Of a stretch of 64,000 nt of DNA, positions 30,248 to 38,417 are shown one piece after another. The notes below the pieces were generated by a model. It was given only the letters and a program-made list of their open reading frames with translations. It had not been told where the DNA came from and did not search any database. This stretch comes from JAXLYE01 sp046351595 (lineage in GTDB: Bacteria > Myxococcota_A > Polyangia > Palsa-1104 > JAEUJZ01). Positions within the stretch are counted from its first letter, which is position 1. Each line of letters opens with the position of its first letter. Where the stretch lies: assembly GCA_046351595.1 (NCBI GenBank), contig JAXLYE010000001.1, positions 1,426,001 through 1,490,000 of the forward strand, given 5' to 3'. The translations under genes and the position numbers were made by a program.

Positions 30248-31357
30248 ATGCCTGAGTGGGTCACCTCGTTGACGATGGAGAGCTTCCTGCGAGCCTCCCT
30301 CGTCCTGCTCGGATTCATCGGCCTCTTGTTCGTGCTGTCGCTGATCGTCCCGGGCAAGCGCCAGGCCGGCGTCAAGAACCGCGACGGCAGCCAGGTCCAG
30401 TACACGCTCAACGGCTTCGCCATCTTCCTCGTGATCGTCGCCCTCGGCGCGCTCGGCGTGCGCTTCCAGATCCTCGACCTGACCTTCCCGGTGCGACACT
30501 TCGGCGGCCTGTTCGTCGCCGCCAACGTCTTCGCCTTCGCCTGGACCTTCCTTCTGTACTTCTGGGGCAAGAGCAAGGCCGCGCCCGACGCCCGGCGCGG
30601 CGGCGGCATCGTCCAGGCCGTAAAAGATCTGTTCTACGGCGTCGAGCTCAACCCCGCGATCGCCGGCGTCGACCTCAAGCTGTTCTCGTACCGGCCGTCG
30701 CTCATCGGCCTGGGCGTGCTCAACGTCAGCTTCGGCTTCGCGCAGATCGCCAAGTACGGCCACCTGTCGACGCCGATGATGCTGTTCCAGATCTTCTACT
30801 TCCTTTACCTTTTGAACTACTTCCAGTTCGAGTACGGGATGATCTACACCTGGGACATCATCGCCGAGCGCTTCGGCTGGATGCTGGTCTGGGGCGACTA
30901 CGTGCTCGTCCCCTTCTTCTACAGCGTGCCCGGCTGGTACCTCATCGACCGCACCGAGGACCTGCCGCTGTGGCAGATCGCCGGCCTCTCGGTCCTGTAC
31001 ACCGTCGGGTTCTGCCTGTTCCGCGGCTCCAACGAGCAGAAGCACCAGTACAAGCACAACCCGCGCTGCACGATCTGGGGCAAGCCCGCCGAGGCCCTGG
31101 GCGGCAAGCTCCTGGTCAGCGGCTTCTGGGGCATCGGCCGCAAGCTGAACTACACCGGCGAGCTGATGATGTACTACGCCTGGACCCTGCCCTGCGGCTT
31201 CCACTCCGTCATCCCGTTCCTCTTGCCGCTGTGGCTCACCGTCTTCTTCCCCCACCGCGCCTGGCGCGACGAGCAGCGCTGCCACGAGAAGTACGGTTCC
31301 CTCTGGGAAGAGTACTGCCAGAGAGCCAAGTTCCGAATGATCCCCTTCCTATACTGA
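30248..31357 (+). CDS. Sterol reductase, ERG4/ERG24 family (delta14/delta24(28)-type)
   Basis: 369-residue polytopic membrane enzyme that reduces a sterol double bond with NADPH. The C-terminal signature region is complete: RGSNEQKHQYKHNP, GKLLVSGFWGIGRKLNYTGEL, AWTLPCGFHSVIPFLLPLW, then HRAWRDEQRCHEKYGSLWEEYC and a terminal MIPFLY, matching the ERG4/ERG24 family. At least eight hydrophobic segments precede it. GGAAGGAG sits at good distance from the ATG. Whether it reduces C14 or C24 bonds cannot be decided by eye. Sterol biosynthesis in bacteria is rare but known in myxobacteria; no other sterol gene is in the window. Confidence 0.88.
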   Translation: MPEWVTSLTMESFLRASLVLLGFIGLLFVLSLIVPGKRQAGVKNRDGSQVQYTLNGFAIFLVIVALGALGVRFQILDLTFPVRHFGGLFVAANVFAFAWTFLLYFWGKSKAAPDARRGGGIVQAVKDLFYGVELNPAIAGVDLKLFSYRPSLIGLGVLNVSFGFAQIAKYGHLSTPMMLFQIFYFLYLLNYFQFEYGMIYTWDIIAERFGWMLVWGDYVLVPFFYSVPGWYLIDRTEDLPLWQIAGLSVLYTVGFCLFRGSNEQKHQYKHNPRCTIWGKPAEALGGKLLVSGFWGIGRKLNYTGELMMYYAWTLPCGFHSVIPFLLPLWLTVFFPHRAWRDEQRCHEKYGSLWEEYCQRAKFRMIPFLY

Positions 31358-31387
31358 ATCCCCCATTCATTATTCCCGCCTCAAAAA

Positions 31388-31404
31388 GTGAACCAAGCGT
31401 TCAC
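31388..31404. terminator. Small hairpin after the sterol reductase
   Basis: GTGAAC and GTTCAC form a 6-bp stem with a 5-base loop about 30 bases after the stop codon. No T-run follows. It is a weak terminator candidate, and the larger palindrome at 31472 is more likely to end transcription. Confidence 0.35.
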
Positions 31405-31471
31405 GATTCCCCTCCCTCCATACTGATTCCCAGCCCTCCTAAAAAAGGGAACGCAAGAATCCCCCAAAGTA

Positions 31472-31495
31472 GCGGAGGGGAGCGCGCCCCCTCCG
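31472..31495. repeat. Left 24-bp arm of a palindromic REP/terminator-like sequence
   Basis: A 24-bp near-palindrome (GGAGGGG-AGCGCG-CCCCCTCC core) whose exact reverse complement occurs at 43047-43070. It can itself fold as a hairpin and lies just outside the left end of the integrated element, downstream of the sterol reductase. With the right arm it would form a longer inverted repeat if the element were removed. Confidence 0.85.
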
Positions 31496-31561
31496 CGCGC
31501 AGTTCCGCAGCCGCCCCTAGAACACGGCGAAGCCAGCACAGCCCCCTCGGCGAGGACTGTC

Positions 31562-31574
31562 CGAGCACGGAGGG
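31562..31574 (+). other. attL candidate
   Basis: CGAGCACGGAGGG, identical to the copy at 43041-43053. It lies 84 bases from the integrase stop codon and carries the beginning of the interrupted second palindrome arm. Confidence 0.65.
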
Positions 31575-31657
31575 TTCTAAAGAGCCCGCTCTATCCGTCG
31601 AGAATCATTAAAGAAAAAAAGCCGCTGGAATGCTTGTGGAACGCGGGAAATCCGATC

Positions 31658-32911
31658 CTACTGAGGCTTCGCACCGTCGAGGAGCTTGAGCAGGGCGGCC
31701 AGTTGCTCGGGCGGCAGGGCGCGCAGCCGCTCTAACGGATCCGGGGCGGGCGCGGGGGTCTCTGCGCTGAGCGTTCCGGCGAGCCGCTGCACGCTGCTGT
31801 TTCGCAGCGTGTCGGGGTCGACGTAGTGCCGAGCCGTGATGGCAAAGCTGCCGTGACCCAGCGCCGAGGCGACCACGCTCGGCGTGCTGCCCGCGGCCAC
31901 GGCCAGCGACGAGTGCAAGCCGCGTAGGCTGTGCGGGCACACGCGCGGCACCCCGGCGCGGTCGCAGTACCTTCTAAGCTGGCGCAAAAGCCACATGCTC
32001 AGGTGCGCGCGGCTCTGACCAAAGATCGGCGCCTCGGGCGACTTGTCGCGCACCCTGTCCAGCAGCAGCGGCCGAAGCGCCTCGGGCACATCGAGCCGCC
32101 GCCGCGCGTTGTGCGTCTTGCCGCCCGGGATCCACAGGATGCGCCCGCTGTCGTCGAGGTCGCGCACCTGCCGCTCGAGCAGCTCGCTCGACCGCAGGCC
32201 GAGCAGGAGCTGACACAGCACCGCCGTCGCGCCCTCGGTCCCGTTCTGCGCCTCGGCGAGCAGCGTATGAAACAGCCGCCGCGCCTCGTCGATCCGTAGC
32301 TGCGGCTTGCCCGCGTTGCTCTTGCCGACGGGCTTTACCTTGATGAAGGGGTTCGCGCGCAGGTGCCCGCGCTCGATAGCCCAGCGGCAGAACAGCTTGG
32401 CCAGCTTCAGCACCGTCTTATGCGTGTCGTTCGCGACGCGGCGTCCGTAGATGCTCAGGCGCTCGCGCTCGGCCTGGTAGAGCGTCTCAGCGCGCTCGGC
32501 GCTGAGCGAGCAGAGCGCCTCATCCAGCGGCAGGAAGTTCCGCAGCTTGTACTCGATGGCGCGCATCGACTTCGGCTTGAGCCCCTGCTGCCGCTTGTAC
32601 TCGATGAACTCCGCCAGCGCCTCCCCGACCGTCAGCGACGATTGATCGGCCAGCGTCTTCTGCAGCTCGGCCTTCAAGCTGAGCGCATCGTGCTCGGTGG
32701 CGAGGCGCACCGACTTGCGCCGCTCGCCCTCGATGACCACGAGGCGGTAGGCGTTGACGTTGGCGTCGTAATACGGCCCGAGCACACGCGCCGGACTTCT
32801 CCCCATCGTCTCATCGTCCCCGGGCGCTGCGCGGATGTCAACGGAGCGGCCAAGGAAGGTTGATAGCGTCTGTTTAGCTCGTTTTTGCGGATTGGATGCC
32901 TTGCGGTTCAT
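31658..32911 (-). CDS. Tyrosine recombinase / site-specific integrase
   Basis: 417 residues. Catalytic set in place: Arg240 (LLLGLRSSE), Lys265 (GGKTHNARR), His327-x-x-Arg330 (HSLRG), His353 (LGHGSFAIT) and nucleophile Tyr363 (ARHYVD). Residues about 92-190 form the SAM-like core-binding domain; the first 90 residues are a variable arm-binding region. AAGGGAG 6 bases before the ATG at 32911 decides the start against an upstream ATG. The gene reads toward attL. It is presumably responsible for integration of the 31562-43053 element, a role inferred from position. Confidence 0.93.
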   Translation of the reverse strand: MNRKASNPQKRAKQTLSTFLGRSVDIRAAPGDDETMGRSPARVLGPYYDANVNAYRLVVIEGERRKSVRLATEHDALSLKAELQKTLADQSSLTVGEALAEFIEYKRQQGLKPKSMRAIEYKLRNFLPLDEALCSLSAERAETLYQAERERLSIYGRRVANDTHKTVLKLAKLFCRWAIERGHLRANPFIKVKPVGKSNAGKPQLRIDEARRLFHTLLAEAQNGTEGATAVLCQLLLGLRSSELLERQVRDLDDSGRILWIPGGKTHNARRRLDVPEALRPLLLDRVRDKSPEAPIFGQSRAHLSMWLLRQLRRYCDRAGVPRVCPHSLRGLHSSLAVAAGSTPSVVASALGHGSFAITARHYVDPDTLRNSSVQRLAGTLSAETPAPAPDPLERLRALPPEQLAALLKLLDGAKPQ

Positions 32912-32995
32912 GCTGTCTCCCTTGGGTTGCATTCGTATGGGCAGGCTTGCATGTGTGGTTTCTGGTATTGCCTCCTTGGATTAACAATTCATCCT

Positions 32996-34267
32996 TTAGC
33001 GGGTAGATACAGCGCTCCGACGGCAGACGAGGGCCGCGGCGCGATACCTGGCAGCTTCGAGCGGGATCGTCGTTAAGGTCTCCCAGCCACAAGAGCGCAG
33101 CGTGTCGATAAGGCTCTGCGGCTCATACCGTTTGAATCGGTAGAGCGAAAAATCCTTGTGCTCAGCGTTATTGCCATGAGCCCTCGCCCGTACTTCGACG
33201 GCATATCCACCCGGTAAGGCCGCGTAACGGTCCAGCGTCAGCGTCAGCTCGACGTGGAAACGCTCGGGCCAGTAGCGGCGGCCGATGCCGAGTAGCCAGC
33301 TCTCTTGATGCGGCGACAGGCCCGAGACGAGCAGCGGATCGCACTCGGCGGGGTTGACCGCGTGCAGGAAGTCGACGACGAGCAGATCCCCGGGCTGCGC
33401 GCCCTGCAAGTGGTGCTGAAAGAACCGGCGCTCGTCCTCCAGGTCGCCCAGCGCTTCACCCAGCAGGAGGAAGACGCGGCGGCGCGGGCGCGGTCCGGTG
33501 TCCGCGTAGACGGCCGTCAACTCGGGCAGGTGCGCGAAGCTGGAGAGCAGGCCCCAACAGCGCACCCGACCCGTGGGGAAGGCATCCGCGGCGGCGTCGA
33601 GCGCGGCGCACAGCAGCGGCGCGCTCACGTCGATCATGCCGACCTCGAGATCGTGTACGCCGGCCTCTTGGTGCAGGTACTGAGCAAGCCGCAGCTCGAG
33701 GGCGCCCGCTCCAGCGCCGAGCGCCACGAGGCGCAGCGCCGAGCCTCCCGCATGCCGCGCGACGGATTCGCCGATCTTTACGACAGGGTAGCCGGCGCGC
33801 AGCATGGCGCTTGTGCCTTGGTTGCACGTCGCCAGGTAGGCCAGCGCGCTGTGCGGATCATGGTAGGCGGCCCATTGCTCGATGTGGCCGCCCGCACCTT
33901 GAAAGAAGTGGCGCAGCTCCAGCTCGAGGCGCAGGGGGTCACAGCGCGGCGCGACGAGACAGGTAAGACATGACGCGCGCTCCTCGGCGACGGGCGCAGG
34001 CTTGATGCGTGGAGACTCCCCGCCCAGCCACGCCACGTCGCCCCAGCTCAGGCCCAGCTCTTTGACGGCGATCAGGCGGATCAAGGTCTGCCGGCTCGGC
34101 GGGCGCCTGCCCATCTCGATGAGCTTGATCGTCCCGTCGGAGAGCTTGCAGCGGCGGCCAAGCGCGGCGCGGCTGAGGCGGGCCGCGTCGCGGCGGTCGC
34201 GCAGCATGCGCCCAAACTCCGCCAGCCGTTCGGGCGCGACGGCGAGAGCGGCAACAGCGCGGCGCAT
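32996..34267 (-). CDS. HTH (XRE) domain fused to SAM-dependent methyltransferase-like domain
   Basis: 423 residues. An XRE-type helix-turn-helix occupies about residues 15-70 (FGRMLRDRRDAARLSRAALGRRCKLSDGTIKLIEMGRR). A C-x-x-C-x5-C group (C100, C103, C109) follows, and then a Rossmann methyltransferase: motif I VALGAGAGALELRL (about 181-194), motif II GMIDVSAPLL, and a PGDLLVVDFLHA strand. The piDiS-like segment is reminiscent of the EgtD histidine methyltransferase family, but this is weak. The start at 34267 lies 2 bases after the stop of the small ORF upstream (TGACCATG), so it is the last gene of a three-gene operon. Role unknown: perhaps a regulator that senses or uses SAM. Confidence 0.7.
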   Translation of the reverse strand: MRRAVAALAVAPERLAEFGRMLRDRRDAARLSRAALGRRCKLSDGTIKLIEMGRRPPSRQTLIRLIAVKELGLSWGDVAWLGGESPRIKPAPVAEERASCLTCLVAPRCDPLRLELELRHFFQGAGGHIEQWAAYHDPHSALAYLATCNQGTSAMLRAGYPVVKIGESVARHAGGSALRLVALGAGAGALELRLAQYLHQEAGVHDLEVGMIDVSAPLLCAALDAAADAFPTGRVRCWGLLSSFAHLPELTAVYADTGPRPRRRVFLLLGEALGDLEDERRFFQHHLQGAQPGDLLVVDFLHAVNPAECDPLLVSGLSPHQESWLLGIGRRYWPERFHVELTLTLDRYAALPGGYAVEVRARAHGNNAEHKDFSLYRFKRYEPQSLIDTLRSCGWETLTTIPLEAARYRAAALVCRRSAVSTR

Positions 34268-34269
34268 GG

Positions 34270-34422
34270 TCAGCGGCGCGAGAGGTGATGCCAGCGCCGA
34301 GCGCGCACCGCCTGCCTGATCCGACGAAGGCCGCGAGGCAGCGCCGTAACCGCGAGCGTCGCGGCAACGAGCGCGAACGCCAGCGCCGCGTAAGGATGTT
34401 CTGCGAGCGCATCCATCAACAT
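34270..34422 (-). CDS. Small single-pass membrane protein
   Basis: 50 residues beginning MLMDALAEHPYAALAF, with one hydrophobic segment (about residues 11-28) and a very basic C-terminus (RGLRRIRQAVRARRWHH). Its ATG overlaps the end of the GGDEF gene by 7 bases and its stop lies 2 bases before the HTH-methyltransferase ATG. Such tight packing is the main reason to call it a gene. No family recognised. Confidence 0.5.
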   Translation of the reverse strand: MLMDALAEHPYAALAFALVAATLAVTALPRGLRRIRQAVRARRWHHLSRR

Positions 34423-35156
34423 GACGCACCTCGCGAAGTTGGAGACAGCGCGGCGGCGTGGTAGGGGCGCGCCGCGTAGTCGTCGACCGGCTGCGGCGTG
34501 CAGTCGAAGTCCTCGGGCGTGCTCGCGGCCGGTGGGGCTGCGAGGATCACGCGGCCTCGGCCCTGCCGCTTGGCCTCGCGCATCGCGGATTCTGCGCGCT
34601 CTCGCAGCGCGGCGCGGTCGCGGTAAGCCGCAGCGACGGTGAACGCGACGCCGATCGAGGCGCTGATCTCTCCCTCGTGCAGCCGCAGCAGCGCGCCCTC
34701 AGCGACTCGCAGCGCGTGCGCCGCCGTCGGGCACGACAGCACGATCAGAAACTCATCCCCGGCGCTGTGGAGCCTGACCACTTCATCGACACCGCGGCGC
34801 ACGGCTCCGCGGAGAAGCGAAGCCGCCGCGGCGATGTACCGATCTCCAGCGGTGTGCCCGTGTTGGTCATTGATGCGCTTGAGATCGTCCAGGTCGACGT
34901 ACAGCACAGCCAGCGGCGCCGACGAGCGCAGCAGCGCCGGCCAGCGCGTCGCCTCGAAACAGGCTCCCCGCATCAGCCCCGTCTGCGGGTCGAGCGAGCT
35001 GAGGCGCTCGAGCACCTCGATGCGCTCCCGCTGCGCGAGATACAGCGCGAGCAGGACGACGAAGCCTGCCAGCGTCAGCAAGGAGAGGGAGACAGGATCC
35101 AGACGGGCAGATAGAGCACTGGCCTCCGCCAGCTCGCGAGCGTCGAGCGTGCGCAC
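34416..35156 (-). CDS. Membrane-anchored GGDEF-domain protein
   Basis: 246 residues. One transmembrane helix (about 22-41), a short linker, then a GGDEF domain with the active-site loop reading SAGDEF (132-136). The first glycine is replaced by alanine, a variant tolerated in some active diguanylate cyclases. The substrate-binding DLDDLKRINDQHGHTAGDRYI is intact, and I saw no RxxD inhibitory site at the usual position five residues before the loop. The GTG at 35156 has GGAGG at 7-base spacing, which decides the start over an upstream GTG at 35285. It probably makes c-di-GMP or is a degenerate receptor. First gene of a three-gene operon with a small membrane protein and an HTH-methyltransferase. 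Confidence 0.8.
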   Translation of the reverse strand: MRTLDARELAEASALSARLDPVSLSLLTLAGFVVLLALYLAQRERIEVLERLSSLDPQTGLMRGACFEATRWPALLRSSAPLAVLYVDLDDLKRINDQHGHTAGDRYIAAAASLLRGAVRRGVDEVVRLHSAGDEFLIVLSCPTAAHALRVAEGALLRLHEGEISASIGVAFTVAAAYRDRAALRERAESAMREAKRQGRGRVILAAPPAASTPEDFDCTPQPVDDYAARPYHAAALSPTSRGASC

Positions 35157-35302
35157 GGGTAGCCTCCAAGCGCGCAGTGCTTGATCAGAGGGAGGGCCGT
35201 GGATACGCTGCGCGACGTTCCACGAGGGGCACACCTCGGGGGACACGGCGCCCTGCCGTCTTCCACGCGGCAGGGCGCCACTCACAAATCCAACAATATG
35301 CC

Positions 35303-35317
35303 GAACTTAGAGCGTTC
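35303..35317. promoter_or_regulatory. Operator-like inverted repeat before the small HTH gene
   Basis: GAAC-N7-GTTC lies 8 bases upstream of the ATG at 35325, in the divergent space between the GGDEF operon and the small HTH gene. Position suits autoregulation by the HTH protein. The arms are only 4 bp, so this is tentative. Confidence 0.3.
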
Positions 35318-35324
35318 ATAGCGG

Positions 35325-35579
35325 ATGTCAACAGTAAAAATTGACGGCCGACACGTCGCCGCCGCGCGCGGGCTCCTCAAGATGACGCAAGAGGAGCTGG
35401 CCGCCGCCGCGGGAGTGAACCGAGATTCCGTCATCAGCCTCGAGAGCGGCCAGCGAGTCACCCGAGCCGGAACGCTCGAGAAGATCCGCGAGGCTCTCGA
35501 GCGGCGCGGGATCGAGTTCATGAACGGAGACAAGCCAGGCGTTCGGCTCGACCCGGAGAAGGCGATCTATCCGGCTTAG
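35325..35579 (+). CDS. Small XRE-family HTH regulator
   Basis: 84 residues, nearly all one Cro/C1-type helix-turn-helix: RGLLKMTQEELAAAAGVNRDSVISLESGQRVTRAGTLEKIREALERRGIEFMNG. The end (FMNGDKPGVRL) is the usual close of small XRE proteins in mobile elements. ATG 35325. It is transcribed away from the GGDEF operon and is likely the local repressor or switch of the element; target inferred, not seen. Confidence 0.85.
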   Translation: MSTVKIDGRHVAAARGLLKMTQEELAAAAGVNRDSVISLESGQRVTRAGTLEKIREALERRGIEFMNGDKPGVRLDPEKAIYPA

Positions 35580-36283
35580 TAAGTCGGCGTCGCGAGTCAT
35601 CGCGGCCCCTGCTGGCCGCGGACCGTGGTCGATGGCCATCAGATCGAGCCGGCAGCTACCCGAGGGTTACTTCGGGTGAGCGTTCGCGTTCGGCCGTTCG
35701 CGTTCGCGAGGTGAACGGCAACGCCTCGCCTCGTGAGCATCGCGCCTCGAGCATGACGCCGGCCGCGCGGATCCCGGGGTCATGCGCTGGCCTGATCAGT
35801 CATCGAGTGGGCCAAAGATTGACGCCTGCTGCGCACCGAGCTGGCCGCTTTCGCGTTCACGCGTTCACGCTGCGGAGGCGTTCGCGTGTGCGCACGGCAG
35901 CAAGCGGACAGAACGTCACGGCGGCCAGCCCTGCGCCCCGCTCGACCCCACTGCCCGAGGACAAGTGCAGCAGGTTCGCCCGGCCGCGCTCTGCTGGCGT
36001 TCGCGTTCGGGCGACCTGTGAAGCGTTCGGCCAGCGCGCGAAAACGCAAATCCTGGCCTGCCTCGAGGCGCCGCAGCGTCGGTGCGCAAGCCTAAGAGTC
36101 GGGCGACCCGAAGACACTGCGCCGAGCGCTCGATCGTCTCAAGATCGTGGTGTCGCCAGTCGCGCTCGCGTTCGCCGATCGCGAGCGTTCGCGTTCGTTG
36201 CGATCGGTCCGCGTAACGCCGCGCTGTCGCGGCCCTTCTCCGTATGGATCCTCCGTGCTCGGCCTCATCCGTAGAGTGAAGGG
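35580..36283. repeat. Gene-free region with dispersed GCGTTCGCG motifs
   Basis: About 700 bases without a convincing gene. The motif GTTCGCG, often doubled as CGTTCGCGTTCG, recurs at 35681-35692, 35695-35708, about 35848-35868 (variant with TTCAC), about 35879-35886, 35998-36010, 36163-36176 and 36184-36195. Several copies are followed by G-rich bases. Spacing is irregular, so it is not a classical tandem array. It could be a protein-binding array, an origin-like region or a relic. The open frame across it has an Arg/Ala/Ser-rich translation without domains and was not accepted. Confidence 0.55.
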
Positions 36284-38185
36284 ATGCAGTGCCAGCAGTG
36301 CGATCGACCCTTGAAGCTCACGGCTCGAGCGGGGACTCGGTTCTGTGGGGCGCGGTGCCGGGGGCTCTCGTTCCGTTCCACTCGTCGAGTCGGGCGCTCG
36401 GCGAGTGCGCCCGCCGGCCGAGCAGGGAGCGCAGGCGCACCCGACGGCACCCGACGGACCGAGCCACGGCGAAGGCAGACAAGCACGCCCGATTCACCCC
36501 GCGTCCCGATGGAGCATCAGATTCGACGCCAGGCCCCGCCGGGTGCTGTCGGCTATCGCCTCGTTCTTCCCGGGCGCGGCGAGGATCTGCCGCACATCCT
36601 GCCGCTCTCCTCGACGCCGGGAGCGGCGACCTCGTGGCGGCTGGATCCGTTCGAGCCGCCCGATGATCTCAGGCTGCAAGATGGCCGGCTCTATCGGCTG
36701 CTGTTTGTCGACGAGCGCGGGATCATCCTGAATCCGCAGAAGAAGTACATCCCGGCGCTGCGGTTCTTCCTCGGACCGCCCGATCCGCTCTCGGTGCGCC
36801 AGCAGCGCGAGTTTGTTGAAGTGCTGGACCGGATCGAGGATCCGCAGACACGCGACGAAGCGGCGCAGCAGTTCCTCGAGCTGCGCGTGCAGAAAGCGCG
36901 GCGTCAGGAGCAGGCGCAGGCGTTCAGGATGTCGCGCGAGCAGGCCGAGGCGCTGGCGAGACAAACCGAGGCGATGCAGAAAAAGGCCGAGGCGCTCCGC
37001 GAGGAGCAGCGCCGGCAAGCGCGCGAAGAGGCCGAGCGAGCGCGGGCGGAAGCGGCAGCCTCCCGCGCTCGCTTTCCTTGGATCATCGGCTCGATCTCGC
37101 TGGGCACGATGCTGTTGGGCGTGCTCGGCGCGTGGCTGGGCCCGAAGCTGGTTGCTCGCTTCAAGAGCCTGCCGAACGAGCAAGCCGGGGAGCTGGCGGG
37201 CAAGTTCATTGAGGACGCGAGGCAGATCGCGTCTCGGCTCGGGCTGGCCAGGCAGGTAGCGGGCATACAGAGGCCGCCCGCGGCGCCGGCCGTCGATGCT
37301 GCCGCTGCCCCGTCGGCTTCGGCCACTGTGGCGCCCAGCGTGCCGCCGGCCCCATCACTTACCAGCACAGCAACAGCACCCGTGGCGGCTGCCGTTCCCG
37401 CAGCTGAGGCGTCCAGCCAGATCCATGCACCAGAAACAGCCGAGCGGGACATGCGCGCTCCAAGCGAAGCCGCCGCGAGTTTACGAGAGACACCGACCGA
37501 TGTTCAGGGAACGCCGCCCATAGAATCAGCGCAGTCGACAAGAGGGCCCACGCCAGCGCCAAACCCCGCCACAGAGCGTACCGATGAGCCAGCGCCCTCG
37601 TCCGCTGCGGCGGCTAACCCACAGCATGGAGAGCCCGCCGTCTTATCAGCGGCCTCGCTTGGACTCTCCGAGCCCGAGCTGGAAAAGCTGGCGCTGCTCG
37701 TGTGCGACATCGAGAAGCAGGCGTATCTCGCCTACGAACATCAGCGGGCAACCTGTCGAGAGCGACAGCTACCTGAGCCGCCGCCGCCGAGCCTCCCGCT
37801 TTCCGACGCGGAGCGAAAGGAACTGGCACAGCTTGCCGCCGATCCGCTGCGGATGAACGTGATCGCCCGCCTCTGCATTGCCCTTCACGAGATACTCCCG
37901 AAGAACCCCGAGCAAGCGACACGCCTGCCTCGTCCGTTCCGCTCGCTCCCGCTCGCCGATGCCCAGCGGATCCAGTCGTTCGTGCGTGATCCCGAAAGGC
38001 GCAGATACCTGGATTACGTGCTCGCTTTGGGTCTGGCGAGAACCCAAGGGAAGCCGCCACCAAGCGAGCCGTTCACCTCGCTGTCCGGCGAGGCCCGCCG
38101 CCAGATCCGACGGCAGATGACGGATATGCGTTGCCTCTTCTATGCGTGGCACCTGTACGCGGTTGCGGAAGCGGGCCGAGGCTGA
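36284..38185 (+). CDS. Zinc-ribbon, coiled-coil, single-pass membrane protein
   Basis: 633 residues, not recognised as a known family. Order: N-terminal ribbon MQCQQCDRPLK ... RFCGARCR (C-x-x-C and C-x3-C, residues 3-25); basic linker; a globular stretch (about 85-175, YRLVLPGRGEDLPHILPL); charged coiled coil (about 190-260, Gln/Glu/Arg-rich heptads); one transmembrane helix (about 267-287, WIIGSISLGTMLLGVLGAWLG); Ala/Pro/Ser-rich linker (about 325-450); and a helical C-terminal domain (about 450-633). Cargo-gene position inside the element. The putative ribosome site is crowded against the ATG. A later Met (36509) would drop the zinc ribbon. Confidence 0.65.
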   Translation: MQCQQCDRPLKLTARAGTRFCGARCRGLSFRSTRRVGRSASAPAGRAGSAGAPDGTRRTEPRRRQTSTPDSPRVPMEHQIRRQAPPGAVGYRLVLPGRGEDLPHILPLSSTPGAATSWRLDPFEPPDDLRLQDGRLYRLLFVDERGIILNPQKKYIPALRFFLGPPDPLSVRQQREFVEVLDRIEDPQTRDEAAQQFLELRVQKARRQEQAQAFRMSREQAEALARQTEAMQKKAEALREEQRRQAREEAERARAEAAASRARFPWIIGSISLGTMLLGVLGAWLGPKLVARFKSLPNEQAGELAGKFIEDARQIASRLGLARQVAGIQRPPAAPAVDAAAAPSASATVAPSVPPAPSLTSTATAPVAAAVPAAEASSQIHAPETAERDMRAPSEAAASLRETPTDVQGTPPIESAQSTRGPTPAPNPATERTDEPAPSSAAAANPQHGEPAVLSAASLGLSEPELEKLALLVCDIEKQAYLAYEHQRATCRERQLPEPPPPSLPLSDAERKELAQLAADPLRMNVIARLCIALHEILPKNPEQATRLPRPFRSLPLADAQRIQSFVRDPERRRYLDYVLALGLARTQGKPPPSEPFTSLSGEARRQIRRQMTDMRCLFYAWHLYAVAEAGRG

Positions 38186-38417
38186 GCCGTACAGCGCCAT
38201 ACGCCGTAGGCAGCATGGCAGCATAATCCTATCTAGCTCGTGGAAGGTTCGACCAAGACCTAAGGGCTGCGCAGAGCAAGCGGCCTACGGCCATCACTGC
38301 CGCGCCCTGGATAGCCCCTTCGTCTCAGAGCATCAGGATCATACATAAATGACTCTGCGGAGCCGTCTTCTTATATCTGGAGAAGGGCAGCCTCACTGGT
38401 TCGGTCATTCTTTAGGA

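Noticed and set aside
35711..36274. 187-codon plus-strand frame in the repeat-rich gap
   Set aside because: Composition is Arg/Ala/Ser-rich without domain, the start has no ribosome site, and it runs through the GCGTTCGCG motifs.
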